From: Polaribacter sp. NJDZ03 | Lineage (GTDB): Bacteria; Bacteroidota; Bacteroidia; Flavobacteriales; Flavobacteriaceae | Reading direction: 5' to 3' | Length of the DNA: 64,000 nt | Assembly (NCBI RefSeq): GCF_019263805.1 | Contig: NZ_CP079195.1 | Location: 2,331,501 to 2,395,500, forward strand | Shown here: positions 53,530 to 60,370 of the stretch, piece by piece | How the letters are laid out: each line of letters starts with the position of its first letter | Position numbering within the stretch: the first letter of the stretch is position 1 | The notes under the pieces: generated by a model | Seen by the model: only the letters and a program-made list of their open reading frames with translations | Database searches by the model: none | Told to the model about the DNA's origin: nothing | Program-made: the position numbers and the translations under genes

Positions 53530-53754
53530 ATGATTACTGTTGAGGAGAAATATTTAAAATCTTTAGGTAAAAATATATCAAGAATGAGACGATTAAACAA
53601 TTTTAGTCAGTTAGATATTTGTGCAATAATTTCTATGGAGAAATCAAATCTATCTAGTATTGAAAATGGCAGGCAAAACCCTACTACATTAACTTTAAAA
53701 AAAATAGCCGATGCGATTGGTGTTGAGGTTAAAGATTTTTTCAACTTTGATTAA
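53530..53754 (+). CDS. XRE family helix-turn-helix regulator
   Basis: A 74-residue protein, essentially one Cro/CI-type HTH domain: LGKNISRMRRLNNFSQLDIC, then the recognition region IISMEKSNLSSIENGRQNPT and the closing LKKIADAIGVEVKDFFNF. No effector domain is present. It is divergent from the TM2-TPR-membrane trio and the only plus-strand gene of the cassette, so autoregulation and control of the trio are the natural guesses. Small XRE proteins of this type are common in mobile cassettes. Confidence 0.9.
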   Translation: MITVEEKYLKSLGKNISRMRRLNNFSQLDICAIISMEKSNLSSIENGRQNPTTLTLKKIADAIGVEVKDFFNFD

Positions 53755-53813
53755 TCTTTTGTAAAACTGCAAAAAACTAACACAAAATAAAGCAAATATT
53801 TATTCCAAAACAA

Positions 53814-53856
53814 AAAAACCCCAATCGGAATGATTGGGGTTTTTGGAGGTGTCTAG
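53814..53856. repeat. Right 43-bp direct repeat, overlapping the tRNA-Cys 3' end
   Basis: AAAAACCCCAATC-GGAAT-GATTGGGGTTTTT, then GGAGGTGTCTAG. It is the partner of 51504-51546 (38 of 43 identical). The hairpin is the tRNA-Cys terminator on the minus strand and can also end the XRE transcript. The last 13 bases are the tRNA acceptor end including the encoded CCA. Confidence 0.7.
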
Positions 53857-53917
53857 CGGATTCGAACCGCTGTACATGGTTTTGCAAACCATTGCCTAGC
53901 CACTCGGCCAAGACACC
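53844..53917 (-). tRNA. tRNA-Cys (GCA)
   Basis: On the minus strand: acceptor GGTGTCT / AGACACC, D-arm with GAGTGG..., anticodon arm GGTTT-GCA-AAACC (anticodon GCA), T-arm with GCGGTTCGAATCCGC, discriminator T73 (a known identity base of tRNA-Cys) and an encoded CCA. The cloverleaf is complete, at 74 nt. It is transcribed alone with its own promoter and terminator. Confidence 0.97.
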
Positions 53918-53970
53918 TTTTTATCTTAAAGAAAATTTACAATAAATTATAAATCTGTTTTTAAGGATTG

Positions 53971-54000
53971 CAAATTTAAGCAAATTTTAAAGGATTGCAA
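53971..54000 (-). promoter_or_regulatory. tRNA-Cys promoter (-33 TTG, -7 TAAATTTG)
   Basis: On the minus strand, TTG (53998-54000) is separated by 19 nt from TAAATTTG (53971-53978), an excellent match to the Bacteroidota TTG-N(17-23)-TAnnTTTG consensus. It gives a leader of about 46 nt. TTGCAATCC is duplicated here (also over the -7 box). Confidence 0.75.
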
Positions 54001-54080
54001 GTCTTTTTTTAATTTTAAAATAAAAACAAATAGTTTTTCTGCTTTTATACGTGTTCACCCACCTTTTAGTTACGTAATAT

Positions 54081-54437
54081 CTATCTCTTTTTTGTAAGAA
54101 TAATGACCACTTCTTCTACATTTCCGCCAATTGGTGGGTTAATTTTTGCCACTGCAACTTTGGCTTTTTTTACCATAGGAATTTCTTTAAACGTTCTGTC
54201 TAAGATTCTCTGAGCCACTTCTTCTAACAATTTAGAACGAATGGCCATTTCTTCTTTTACAATACGGTTTAAATGTACATAATCTACCGTGTCTGCTAAT
54301 TCATCTGTTTTAGATGATTTTTTTAAATTTGCCTTAATTTCTACATCAACGCTGTATTCTGAACCTATTTTTCCTTCTTCGTCTAAACATCCATGAAAAG
54401 CATAGAGTTTAATATTGTTTACTTGTATTATTCCCAT
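54081..54437 (-). CDS. folB: Dihydroneopterin aldolase
   Basis: A 118-residue folate-biosynthesis enzyme converting 7,8-dihydroneopterin to 6-hydroxymethyl-dihydropterin and glycolaldehyde. Landmarks are LYAFHGCLDEEGKIGSEYSV (with the catalytic-pocket YAFHG) and DTVDYVHLNRIVKEEM, then the C-terminal VAKINPPIGGNVEEVVI with the conserved KxxPP. Length is normal. It is monocistronic on the minus strand, divergent from the glnS region with the structured element C between them. Confidence 0.95.
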   Translation of the reverse strand: MGIIQVNNIKLYAFHGCLDEEGKIGSEYSVDVEIKANLKKSSKTDELADTVDYVHLNRIVKEEMAIRSKLLEEVAQRILDRTFKEIPMVKKAKVAVAKINPPIGGNVEEVVIILTKKR

Positions 54438-54454
54438 TTTGTAATTTAAAAGAA

Positions 54455-54462
54455 CAAATATA
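54455..54462 (-). promoter_or_regulatory. folB -7 box
   Basis: TATATTTG on the minus strand, an exact TAnnTTTG match 17 bases before the folB ATG. No good -33 TTG is visible. Confidence 0.45.
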
Positions 54463-54499
54463 GCGTTATTAACCGATTTTTATAGACTTTCTACTACTT

Positions 54500-54591
54500 G
54501 TGTTAGTGATTGAAACGGCAGCTTTTTTATCGTTTTTTTTCTAAAACGATAAAAAACTACAGTGGAAAGCACGACCCGTAGGGAAACACCC
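54500..54591 (+). ncRNA. Structured dispersed element, copy C
   Basis: GTGTT (54500) pairs with AACAC (54585), and GTG / CAC flank the conserved boxes ATTGAAACGGCA and CAGTGGAAAG. The inner hairpin TTTTTTATCGTTTT / AAAACGATAAAAAA is perfect. Compared with copy A (GCGTT / AACGC) the outer stem shows a compensated C-G to T-A change. It lies 33 bp before the glnS -7 box. Confidence 0.58.
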
Positions 54592-54623
54592 AAAAAAAGC
54601 ATTTAAAAACGAGTTATTTTACG

Positions 54624-54631
54624 TAATTTTG
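54624..54631 (+). promoter_or_regulatory. glnS -7 box
   Basis: TAATTTTG, a TAnnTTTG match, predicted to start transcription about 18 nt before the glnS ATG at 54656. The -33 region has GTT rather than TTG. Confidence 0.5.
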
Positions 54632-54655
54632 GTGCTTAATTTTGTACCGAAACAG

Positions 54656-56341
54656 ATGTCTGAAGAGAAAAAATCGCTCAATTTTTTAGAGCATATTATT
54701 GAAGAGGATTTAGCAAACGGAATGCCAAAAGAAAATTTACGTTTTCGTTTTCCGCCAGAACCAAATGGGTATTTGCATATTGGTCACACCAAAGCAATCG
54801 GAATTAGTTTCGGTTTGGGTGAGACTTATAATGCACCTGTAAATTTGCGTTTTGATGATACAAACCCTGCAAAAGAAGAGCAAGAATATGTAGATGCAAT
54901 TAAGAAAGATATTTCTTGGTTGGGCTATTCTTGGGCAAATGAGTGTTATTCATCAGACTATTTTCAGCAATTGTTCGATTGGGCAGTTTTGTTGATAAAA
55001 GATGGAAAAGCATATGTAGATTCTCAATCTTCGGAAGATATGAGAGCGCAAAAAGGTACGCCAACTCAGGTTGGTACAAATAGTCCTTTTAGAAACAGAT
55101 CTGTAGCAGAAAACTTGGAATTATTCCAAGGAATGAAAGACGGGAAATTTAAGGAAGGGGAACATACTTTGCGTGCAAAAATTGACATGGAAAACCCAAA
55201 TATGTTACTACGTGATCCTTTAATGTACAGAATTATGTATAAAGATCACCATAGAACTGGTGATGCTTGGTGCATTTACCCAATGTACGATTGGACGCAT
55301 GGTGAGAGTGATTATATTGAGCAAGTTTCGCATTCTTTATGTTCTCTTGAGTTTAAACCTCACAGAGAATTGTACAATTGGTTTAGAGATACTGTTGTTA
55401 CGTATAGCAAGGAGAAATACCCAAATCCGCCAAAACAACGTGAGTTTTCTCGTTTGAATTTGAGTTACACCATTATGAGTAAACGTAAGTTGTTAACTTT
55501 GGTTGAACAAGGAATTGTTGCTGGTTGGGACGACCCAAGGATGCCTACAATTTCTGGTTTAAGAAGACGTGGTTATACTCCGGAGTCTATAAAAAGTTTT
55601 ATTGAAACTGTTGGTGTTTCTAAACGTGAAAACGTAATTGATGTAGCTCTTTTAGAGTTTAAAATTCGTGAGGATTTAAATAAGACTGCCAAAAGAGTGA
55701 TGGGAGTTTTAGACCCTATTAAAGTGGTAATTACAAATTATCCGGAAGGAAAAGAAGAGTTCTTAACCGCTGAATACAATGATTACGAAGATGGTTTTGG
55801 AACTAGAGAGGTTCCTTTTTCTAGAGAAATTTACATAGAACGTGAAGATTTTAGAGAGGAAGCGAATAAGAAATTCTTCCGTTTAAAATTAGGAAAAGAA
55901 GTGCGTTTAAAAAATGCGTATTTTATTACAGCAACTAGCTGTACTAAAGATGCTGACGGAAATATTACAGAAATACAGTGTACGTATGATCCGTTAACAA
56001 AATCTGGAATGGATACCGAAGAAAGCAAGCGTAAAGTAAAAGGTACTTTGCACTGGGTTTCTGTAAAACATGCAGTAAAAGCAGAAGTAAGAGCTTATGA
56101 CCGATTGTTTTTAGATGAAGCACCAGATTCTCATAAAGATAAAGATTTTATGGAGTTTATAAACCCAAATTCTTTAGAAATAATTACTGCTTTTGTAGAA
56201 CCTAGTTTACAAACAGCTACCATTGGTGAGCGTTTTCAGTTTCAGCGAATGGGCTATTTTAATGTTGATGATGATGCAACTTCTGATAATTTAGTGTTCA
56301 ATAAAATTGTTGGATTACGTGATTCTTGGGGAGGTCAATAA
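54656..56341 (+). CDS. glnS: Glutaminyl-tRNA synthetase
   Basis: A 561-residue class I synthetase charging tRNA-Gln. The HIGH motif is in FPPEPNGYLHIGHTKAIGIS, the KMSKS equivalent is YTIMSKRKLLTL, and GWDDPRMPTISGLRRRGYTP and the C-terminal beta-barrel anticodon domain (VLDPIKVVITNYPEGK) match GlnRS rather than GltX. The start MSEEKKSLNFLEHIIEED follows the -7 box closely; an upstream alternative would add nine residues inside the promoter. Its presence shows direct glutaminylation in this organism. Confidence 0.98.
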   Translation: MSEEKKSLNFLEHIIEEDLANGMPKENLRFRFPPEPNGYLHIGHTKAIGISFGLGETYNAPVNLRFDDTNPAKEEQEYVDAIKKDISWLGYSWANECYSSDYFQQLFDWAVLLIKDGKAYVDSQSSEDMRAQKGTPTQVGTNSPFRNRSVAENLELFQGMKDGKFKEGEHTLRAKIDMENPNMLLRDPLMYRIMYKDHHRTGDAWCIYPMYDWTHGESDYIEQVSHSLCSLEFKPHRELYNWFRDTVVTYSKEKYPNPPKQREFSRLNLSYTIMSKRKLLTLVEQGIVAGWDDPRMPTISGLRRRGYTPESIKSFIETVGVSKRENVIDVALLEFKIREDLNKTAKRVMGVLDPIKVVITNYPEGKEEFLTAEYNDYEDGFGTREVPFSREIYIEREDFREEANKKFFRLKLGKEVRLKNAYFITATSCTKDADGNITEIQCTYDPLTKSGMDTEESKRKVKGTLHWVSVKHAVKAEVRAYDRLFLDEAPDSHKDKDFMEFINPNSLEIITAFVEPSLQTATIGERFQFQRMGYFNVDDDATSDNLVFNKIVGLRDSWGGQ

Positions 56342-56351
56342 AATTTTAGTA

Positions 56352-56462
56352 GGCAGTTTCAGTTATCACTGTTGTGTTTAATTAGTATTCAGTGGCAGTA
56401 GCAGTATTCAGTTATCACTGTTGTGTTAAAAAGTGAATGTGAGCAGTTCTCACTGTTGTGTT
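56352..56462. repeat. Three CAGTTATCACTGTTGTGTT repeats
   Basis: CAGTTATCACTGTTGTGTT occurs at about 56360 and 56411, and CAGTTCTCACTGTTGTGTT at about 56444, with CAGTGGCAGTAGCAG-like filler. The word GGCAGTTTCAGTTAT at 56352 is identical to 19069-19083 inside the TPP riboswitch P3 arm. ATCACTGTTATGTG-like words also appear inverted near 8120. Confidence 0.7.
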
Positions 56463-56477
56463 TTAAAATTTATAAGT

Positions 56478-56780
56478 ATGAAAAAATTAATTGTTTTAAG
56501 TTTATTAATTTTAGCTTCTTGCGGAAACAAAAAAGAAATAAAACATGTTGCAGAAATTTCTTGTGGCCAATGTCAACTAGATTTAGATTCTGAAGATGGT
56601 TGTAGTTTAGCCGTTCGTTTTGATGATAAAGCGTATTTTGTTGATGGTTTTAATATTGATGATTTTGGAGATGCACATGATGAAAATATTGGCTTTTGTA
56701 ATGCAATTAGAAAAGCAACAATTGTTGGTCTTGTAAAAGACGGACGCTTTGTAGCGAGTTCTATTGAGTTGGTTGAGTAA
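56478..56780 (+). CDS. DUF6370-like small lipoprotein
   Basis: A 100-residue lipoprotein (MKKLIVLSLLILASCGNKKE, lipobox Cys15) with the Cys pattern EISCGQCQLDLDSEDGC, a CxxC plus a third Cys, followed by LAVRFDDKAYFVDG and a later GFCNAIRKA Cys. This pattern matches uncharacterised DUF6370 proteins as I recall them. It is possibly metal-binding at the envelope. The ATG at 56478 is chosen over a start 45 bases earlier that would fall in the repeat tract and displace the signal peptide. It is followed by a repeat-borne terminator. Confidence 0.75.
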   Translation: MKKLIVLSLLILASCGNKKEIKHVAEISCGQCQLDLDSEDGCSLAVRFDDKAYFVDGFNIDDFGDAHDENIGFCNAIRKATIVGLVKDGRFVASSIELVE

Positions 56781-56814
56781 AAGAACCAAGATTTTTAGAA
56801 TCAAGAACCAAGAC

Positions 56815-56889
56815 AAATAGATTGCTGCTTTTACAGGAATAATAATAAATAAAAAATCCGATGAAAATTATTTCATCGGATTTTTATTG
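56815..56889. repeat. Left 75-bp direct repeat of the toxin-antitoxin cassette (carries a terminator)
   Basis: This is 73 of 75 identical to 57479-57553 by direct comparison (differences: TTTTACAGG/TTTTGCAGG and TTTTTATTG/TTTTTACTG). It contains AAAAATCCGATGAAA-ATTA-TTTCATCGGATTTTT, a 15-bp perfect terminator hairpin that serves the DUF6370 gene. Confidence 0.92.
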
Positions 56890-56960
56890 AAACATATATA
56901 AGATATATACTTTATATTTGTTATATTAGATTTTTGAAACAAAATAAAGTTATCATTATA

Positions 56961-57209
56961 ATGAAAAAATTAATAGAAATCGATGATACTATTCTTACTA
57001 AACTGAAAGTATTATCTGCTTTTGAAGGATTAAGCGTAAAAGCCTTAATGGAAAAAGCTATTGAATTGTTTGTAAAGACGAAAGAGAAAGAACAATTAGA
57101 TCGTTTAACAGATGAACAAAAAGAGGATATAGGACTTTTATTGTTAATGCAACAAGCAGATAGAACCGACACAGTGAGTAGAGACGATATCTTCAAATTG
57201 TTAAAATAG
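56961..57209 (+). CDS. Antitoxin of a ParE/RelE-type system
   Basis: An 82-residue protein whose N-terminal 40 residues (MKKLIEIDDTILTKLKVLSA, then FEGLSVKALMEKAIELF) have ribbon-helix-helix character: a short strand, then two amphipathic helices. The C-terminal half is acidic and helical (QLDRLTDEQKEDIGLLLLMQ), suited to wrapping the toxin. It ends one base before the toxin start. The second ATG of the frame is used because it begins the RHH strand. It probably represses its own operon. Confidence 0.82.
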   Translation: MKKLIEIDDTILTKLKVLSAFEGLSVKALMEKAIELFVKTKEKEQLDRLTDEQKEDIGLLLLMQQADRTDTVSRDDIFKLLK

Positions 57210-57210
57210 A

Positions 57211-57477
57211 ATGAAGGTAATTTATCTAAAAAGCTTAGAAAAAGATTTAAAAAAAATTAAAGACAAAAAACTTCTTAAGCAATTAGAAACAGTTTTCATA
57301 AATCTCGAAGAAAAAGAGATTTTAAATCAGATTTCTAATGTTATGAAAATGTCTGGTCATAAAGATTTTTATAGAATTAGAATTGGTAATTATAGATTAG
57401 GTATTCATTATTCCGAAGAAACAATAACTATTGTTCGTTTTGTAAAACGTGAAGATATTTATAAACTGTTTCCTTAA
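57211..57477 (+). CDS. RelE/ParE superfamily toxin
   Basis: An 88-residue protein with the RelE/ParE fold pattern: MKVIYLKSLEKDLKKIKDKK at the N terminus, then helices and the beta-sheet core YRIRIGNYRLGIHYS followed by TITIVRFVKREDIYKLFP. The basic core residues (R-x-R, the R in VRFVKR) match mRNA-interferase/gyrase-poison superfamily members, but the sequence alone cannot separate RelE-type from ParE-type action. It is coupled to the antitoxin by a 1-bp gap, and the pair is enclosed precisely by 75-bp direct repeats. Confidence 0.87.
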   Translation: MKVIYLKSLEKDLKKIKDKKLLKQLETVFINLEEKEILNQISNVMKMSGHKDFYRIRIGNYRLGIHYSEETITIVRFVKREDIYKLFP

Positions 57478-57478
57478 A

Positions 57479-57553
57479 AAATAGATTGCTGCTTTTGCAG
57501 GAATAATAATAAATAAAAAATCCGATGAAAATTATTTCATCGGATTTTTACTG
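57479..57553. repeat. Right 75-bp direct repeat of the toxin-antitoxin cassette
   Basis: Partner of 56815-56889. It starts 2 bases after the toxin stop codon and supplies the toxin gene with its own copy of the CCGATGAAA / TTTCATCGG terminator. Confidence 0.92.
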
Positions 57554-57685
57554 TTAATCTGAATTTATTTCAGACGCTTATGATTGTTGAAGTTGTGTAA
57601 GTTGAGACGCTGAAACAAGTTCAGCATGACAAGGCCTAATACTTTTTAGAACCCTACTTTTTTACACTGAAAACTGAATACTAAC

Positions 57686-58726
57686 CTAAGGTGCAGGATT
57701 CGGTATTAATTTATGAACTGCTTCAATTTCATTTAAAATTTCTTCTGATAAATCAATATTTATACTACCAATATTTTCTTTTAATTGACTCATTTTAGTC
57801 GCTCCAATAATATTACTAGTAACAAATGGTAGCTGATTAATATAAGCCAAAGACAATTCCGTTAAACTCATTTTGTTTTTTAACGCAATCTCCTCATACT
57901 TTAAAATAGCTTGTTCCGATGCACCCTCTTGGTATCTAGTAATATAATTAGGAAACAAAATTCCTCTTGCATTTGTAGGTTTTTGTCCTCTTAAATATTT
58001 ACCAGTTAATACCCCTTGTGCCAACGGAGAATAGGCTAATAAGCCTATATTTTCTCTCAAAGACACTTCAGACATTCCGTATTCATAACTTCTATGTATT
58101 AATGAATAAGAATTCTGAATCGTTGCCATTCTTGGTAAATTCATTTCTTTGGCTGCTTGTAAATACTGCATGGTTCCCCAAGGTGTTTCGTTAGACAAAC
58201 CTATTTGTCTAATTTTACCTTCATTAATTAACTTTTGTAAAGTTTCTAAAATCTCTACATGGTTCTCTGCTTCTTCATTTGAAGTCTTATAAGGATAATC
58301 TCTTGTACCAAAACAATTAACACCTCTTTCTGGCCAATGCAACTGATATAAATCTATATAATCCGTTTGCAGTCTTTTAAGACTTCCTTCTACCGCATCA
58401 ATAATTCCTTGTTTGGCAAATCCATTTTCTCTAATGTGAGCCGTATAAGGCCCTACACCAGCAATTTTACTACCTAAAACAACCTTATCTCTATTCCCTG
58501 TTTTTTTAAACCAGTTTCCAATAATAGTTTCTGTGGCTCCATACGTTTCTGGAGTTGCAGGAACTGCATATAATTCTGCAGTATCAAAAAAGTTAACACC
58601 TTGTTCTAATGCATAATCCATTTGCTCAAAACCTTCTTCTTGTGTGTTTTGTTTTCCCCAAGTCATGGTTCCTAAACAAATCTTAGAAACCTTAATATCT
58701 GTATTTGGTAATTTTGTGTATTTCAT
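57686..58726 (-). CDS. Aldo/keto reductase, Tas-like
   Basis: A 346-residue NADP(H)-dependent oxidoreductase. The tetrad is visible: Asp in FFDTAELYAVP with Tyr five residues on, Lys in VVLGSKIAGVG, and His in LYQLHWPERG. The segment VNCFGTRDYPYKTSNEEAEN is a feature of the Tas subgroup. The start at MKYTKLPNTDIKVSKICLGT is the family N terminus; a longer frame adds 29 hydrophobic-basic residues outside the fold. The substrate is unknown. It is monocistronic, with pgk behind it on the same strand separated by a strong hairpin. Confidence 0.93.
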   Translation of the reverse strand: MKYTKLPNTDIKVSKICLGTMTWGKQNTQEEGFEQMDYALEQGVNFFDTAELYAVPATPETYGATETIIGNWFKKTGNRDKVVLGSKIAGVGPYTAHIRENGFAKQGIIDAVEGSLKRLQTDYIDLYQLHWPERGVNCFGTRDYPYKTSNEEAENHVEILETLQKLINEGKIRQIGLSNETPWGTMQYLQAAKEMNLPRMATIQNSYSLIHRSYEYGMSEVSLRENIGLLAYSPLAQGVLTGKYLRGQKPTNARGILFPNYITRYQEGASEQAILKYEEIALKNKMSLTELSLAYINQLPFVTSNIIGATKMSQLKENIGSINIDLSEEILNEIEAVHKLIPNPAP

Positions 58727-58815
58727 ATATAAATGAAGTATAATTTTGTAAATGTTTAATCGTGTAATTGTACAAAAACTTACTGCGAATTTAAAAACTA
58801 ATATTTTAACCAAAA

Positions 58816-58852
58816 AATTAAGCGTGTAATTATTAAAATTACACGCTTAATT
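58816..58852 (-). terminator. pgk terminator
   Basis: AATTAAGCGTGTAATT / AATTACACGCTTAATT, a 16-bp perfect stem with a five-base loop, followed on the minus strand by TTTTTTGG. It is about 150 bases after the pgk stop. Between them lies TTCCCGA-TTTC-TCGGGAA (about 58934), a second small palindrome. Confidence 0.75.
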
Positions 58853-59004
58853 GACTTATAATATTTAAACTTATAAAAATTTGTTATTTGTAAACCGTGT
58901 TAAACAAATACATGATTTAACAAATAAACACTAGATTCCCGATTTCTCGGGAAAGACAGTTTATAAGTATTCTTGAGATAAAAATTCAAGAAACACTTTT
59001 CATC

Positions 59005-60192
59005 TTATTTTAATATAGCTTCAATACCTGGTAATGTTTTTCCTTCTAACATTTCTAACATTGCTCCACCACCAGTAGAAACATAACTTACTTTATCTGC
59101 AAAACCAAATTGTTTAACAGCAGCAACAGAATCTCCACCACCAACTAAAGAAAACGCTCCGTTTTTGGTTGCTTTGTCTATAGAATTACCTAATGCAATT
59201 GTTCCTCCTGCAAAAGATTCCATTTCGAAAACACCTAAAGGTCCGTTCCATAAAATAGTTTTACATTTATTAACAACAACATCAAAAATTTCTCTAGATT
59301 TTGGTCCAGCATCAACTCCTTCCCAACCATCAGGAATTTCATTAATATCTAAAATTTGAGTATTTGCATCGTTAGAAAAATCATCTGCAGCAATAACATC
59401 TACTGGTATATGAATTTCTACTCCTTTTTCTTTTGCTTGCTTTAAGATATCTAAAGCTAATTCCATTTTATCATCTTCACAAATAGAGTTTCCAATTTTT
59501 CCACCTTGTGCTTTAATAAAAGTAAAACTCATTCCACCACCAATAATTAAGTGATCTACTTTATCTAAAATATTTTCAATCACTGTAATTTTAGAAGATA
59601 CTTTTGCACCACCCAAAATTGCTAAAACTGGTCTTTCAGAATTGTTTAATACTTTATCTATACTTTCTATTTCTCTTGCTAATAAATTTCCAAAACATTT
59701 GTTTTCAGGAAAAAACTGAGCAATAATTGTAGTAGAAGCGTGCGCTCTGTGTGCAGTACCAAAAGCATCGTTTACATAAACATCACCAAATTTCGATAAT
59801 TTTTCTGCAAAAGCAACATCCCCTTTTTTCTCTTCTTCGTAAAAACGTAAGTTTTCTAATAATAAGATTTCTCCCGACTTTAAATTTGCTACAGCTTCTT
59901 CTACTTTAGCTCCAATACAATCTGAAACAAACTTTACTTTAACTCCTAAAATTTCAGTGGCTTTGGCTACAATATGTCCTAAAGAAAACTCCTCTTGAAA
60001 TCCTTTTGGACGTCCTAAATGAGACATTAAGATACAGCTTCCTTCTTGCTCTAAAATATCTATAATTGTAGATTTTGCAGCTTGAATTCTTGTAGCATCT
60101 GTTACTTCAAATTTATCATTTAAAGGCACATTAAAATCTACACGAATTAACGCTTTCTTATTCTTGAAATTAAAATCTTTTAGTGTTTTCAT
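59005..60192 (-). CDS. pgk: Phosphoglycerate kinase
   Basis: A 395-residue glycolytic enzyme transferring phosphate from 1,3-bisphosphoglycerate to ADP. The N terminus has [13 protein letters not shown] and MSHLGRPKG, the middle [28 protein letters not shown] and [14 protein letters not shown], and the C terminus [15 protein letters not shown] and [11 protein letters not shown], followed by STGGGAMLE. All motifs are intact and the length is canonical. It is monocistronic, with a short-leader promoter. Confidence 0.98.
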   Translation of the reverse strand: MKTLKDFNFKNKKALIRVDFNVPLNDKFEVTDATRIQAAKSTIIDILEQEGSCILMSHLGRPKGFQEEFSLGHIVAKATEILGVKVKFVSDCIGAKVEEAVANLKSGEILLLENLRFYEEEKKGDVAFAEKLSKFGDVYVNDAFGTAHRAHASTTIIAQFFPENKCFGNLLAREIESIDKVLNNSERPVLAILGGAKVSSKITVIENILDKVDHLIIGGGMSFTFIKAQGGKIGNSICEDDKMELALDILKQAKEKGVEIHIPVDVIAADDFSNDANTQILDINEIPDGWEGVDAGPKSREIFDVVVNKCKTILWNGPLGVFEMESFAGGTIALGNSIDKATKNGAFSLVGGGDSVAAVKQFGFADKVSYVSTGGGAMLEMLEGKTLPGIEAILK

Positions 60193-60213
60193 CTTTTATT
60201 AATCTATTTTCAA

Positions 60214-60221
60214 CAAAAATA
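60214..60221 (-). promoter_or_regulatory. pgk -7 box
   Basis: TATTTTTG on the minus strand, a TAnnTTTG match 21 bases before the pgk ATG. No clear -33 TTG. Confidence 0.45.
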
Positions 60222-60359
60222 CCTAATTATTTACTCTTTTAGAAGTGTAAATCCTAAAATTTAATACAACGTTTGCGAAGACAAATACCGCTCTTGCAAC
60301 TAATTTACAAATGAAAAAGATTGCTTTCTAAATTTGGTGGATTAATGACAAACAAATTT

Positions 60360-60367
60360 TATATTTG
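60360..60367 (+). promoter_or_regulatory. holB -7 box adjacent to the start codon
   Basis: TATATTTG ends 3 bases before the ATG at 60371, so any transcript from it would be leaderless. A second box, TAAATTTG at 60329-60336, would give a conventional leader of about 28 nt. Confidence 0.4.
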
Positions 60368-60370
60368 CCT

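Noticed and set aside
56360..56462. Possible CRISPR or iteron array
   Set aside because: Only three short units with irregular 20-30 bp distances and filler resembling the repeat itself; no replication or cas gene nearby.
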